In this document: one piece after another, positions 63,150 to 64,000 of the stretch
Layout: every line of letters begins with the position of its first letter
Position numbering within the stretch: the stretch's first letter is position 1
NCBI GenBank assembly: GCA_963778945.1
Contig: CAVZWL010000008.1
Coordinates: forward strand, 124,001-188,000
Origin: Fen-1254 sp963778945
GTDB taxonomy: Bacteria > Bacteroidota > Ignavibacteria > UBA10030
Reading direction: 5' to 3'
Length of the DNA stretch: 64,000 nt
The notes under the pieces: generated by a model
What the model saw: the letters and a program-made list of their open reading frames with translations, nothing else
Told to the model about the DNA's origin: nothing
Databases searched by the model: none
Position numbers and translations under genes: made by a program

Positions 63150-64000
63150 TCAATGCCTCAATGCCTTAATTTCCCTGACAATACGCAGCAAGCCATAATC
63201 GAACCGGCCGCCCAGCATTTCGTACACGACTGTGATGTTTCCATTACCATGTATTTTAAAGGCTGAACTGATTTCCAGCTTTTCCTCCGGCGTAACGAAT
63301 CGATCGACTTGTATGCCTTCACCCGATACGATTGCCGTCAATAGATGTTTATATATAGTGCTGACCGCCAAATTGCGTTCTTGTGCTGTATCTTTGACGG
63401 ATTTACCGGATCGAAAAAGTTTTAATGTTTCATTTGCCGTATCATTCATTTTTCCAGACGATGAATGTGAAGAAGGCGCTTCATTTTTATCCGAATACTC
63501 TTTCCGCGTATTTTTCTGCAGGTGGCGTTCGATTTCCTTCATAAATATCGCGCCGAAATCTCTCAATTTCTTTTCTCCAACCCCGCTGATGCGTATGAAT
63601 TCGCTCTTTGTCGTCGGGCAGCGTTGGGACATTTGCCTCAGTGCAGCATCGGAAAAGATAACGAATGCCGGCACGTTGCGCGCGTCCGCCGCACGCTTGC
63701 GCAAGACCCGCAATCTTTCGAACAGCACGGCATCGAATTCCTGCTCGTTACCATGTACGCTTACAGTTTCTTCCGTTGTATGGACTTTTGTCAGCATAAT
63801 GGCCGATCGCTTTTTCAATGCTTCCACGCCTGCCGGCGTTACTTCGATCACATTGAACCCGTTTTCGCTTTTCTGCTTCATCAATCGGAGGCGCATCAAT
63901 TCCCGCCCGACGGACATCCATTCTTCCTGGCTCCGGTCTTTGCCGATTCCGTACGTCGATAGTTCCGTATGTCTCCAGCGCAGGATTTTTTCTGCATTGC
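63150..64000 (-). CDS. recQ: RecQ-type DNA helicase, N-terminus off the window
   Basis: The frame is open to the right edge (283 residues seen). It starts inside the RQC winged-helix domain (ILRWRHTELSTYGIGKDRSQ, EEWMSVGRELMRLRLM), followed by an HRDC domain (LFERLRVLRKRAADARNVPA, FVIFSDAALRQMSQ) and an HTH_40-type C-terminus (TANETLKLFRSGKSVKDTAQ, ERNLAVSTIYKHL). This is the long RecQ form with a helix-turn-helix tail, used in recombination and replication-fork repair. The helicase domain lies outside the window. Confidence 0.92.
   Translation of the reverse strand, partial: NAEKILRWRHTELSTYGIGKDRSQEEWMSVGRELMRLRLMKQKSENGFNVIEVTPAGVEALKKRSAIMLTKVHTTEETVSVHGNEQEFDAVLFERLRVLRKRAADARNVPAFVIFSDAALRQMSQRCPTTKSEFIRISGVGEKKLRDFGAIFMKEIERHLQKNTRKEYSDKNEAPSSHSSSGKMNDTANETLKLFRSGKSVKDTAQERNLAVSTIYKHLLTAIVSGEGIQVDRFVTPEEKLEISSAFKIHGNGNITVVYEMLGGRFDYGLLRIVREIKALRH

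Overview
The window is one side of a bacterial chromosome with a didermic, FCB-group flavour. The signs are a TonB-dependent receptor with a carboxypeptidase-regulatory N-domain, a PorV/PorQ-family barrel, a DUF5686-type barrel and many outer-membrane or Sec-exported proteins, together with clear AAGGAG-type ribosome binding sites. Fibrobacterota/Chitinivibrionia- or Ignavibacteria-like lineages fit, but no rRNA or tRNA is present and I cannot name the organism. No CRISPR array, tRNA, rRNA or transposase gene was recognised.

Layout. 0-5 kb: a glycan-type locus (exported beta-helix-like protein, TonB receptor, FadR-type GntR regulator). 5-13.4 kb: a methyltransferase, then a minus-strand chaperone-usher cluster with DUF4402-type pilins, a large glycosyltransferase-like membrane protein and a PorV-like barrel. 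13.5-18.9 kb: dnaX, lon and a small exported protein. 19-30.7 kb: a 2877-residue Sec-exported YD/Rhs protein with teneurin-like domain order, followed by a classic Rhs tip/immunity cassette array (tip, immunity candidate, displaced Rhs tip, second immunity candidate, third Rhs scrap). 31-41.2 kb: a type I restriction-modification operon carrying extra defence or phage-associated genes (GIY-YIG-RAMA, Abi_C-like, AlbA_2, ORF6N, DUF1016, Abi-like) and visible recombination scars. 41.5-45 kb: a DUF4143 ATPase, small genes and dispersed palindromic repeats. 45-50.5 kb: the most unusual unit, a tight six-gene operon that joins a coiled-coil cytoplasmic protein, a membrane-hairpin PspA-like protein, a membrane-anchored substrate-binding domain fused to an OmpA domain, an ABC permease, a small outer-membrane barrel and an ABC ATPase. 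50.6-64 kb: an ABC-2 exporter, a DUF5686 barrel, an S41 protease, glgX, a nucleotide cyclase, a second DUF4143 ATPase and the C-terminal part of recQ.

Quality warning. Many genes, including dnaX and lon, are split by single-base frameshifts, most densely between about 6.7 and 18.5 kb, some next to short homopolymers. Because dnaX should be essential, I read most of these as sequence errors, not pseudogenes, and give merged coordinates. Genuine decay (Rhs scraps, hsd scraps) is recognised separately, by loss of whole segments.
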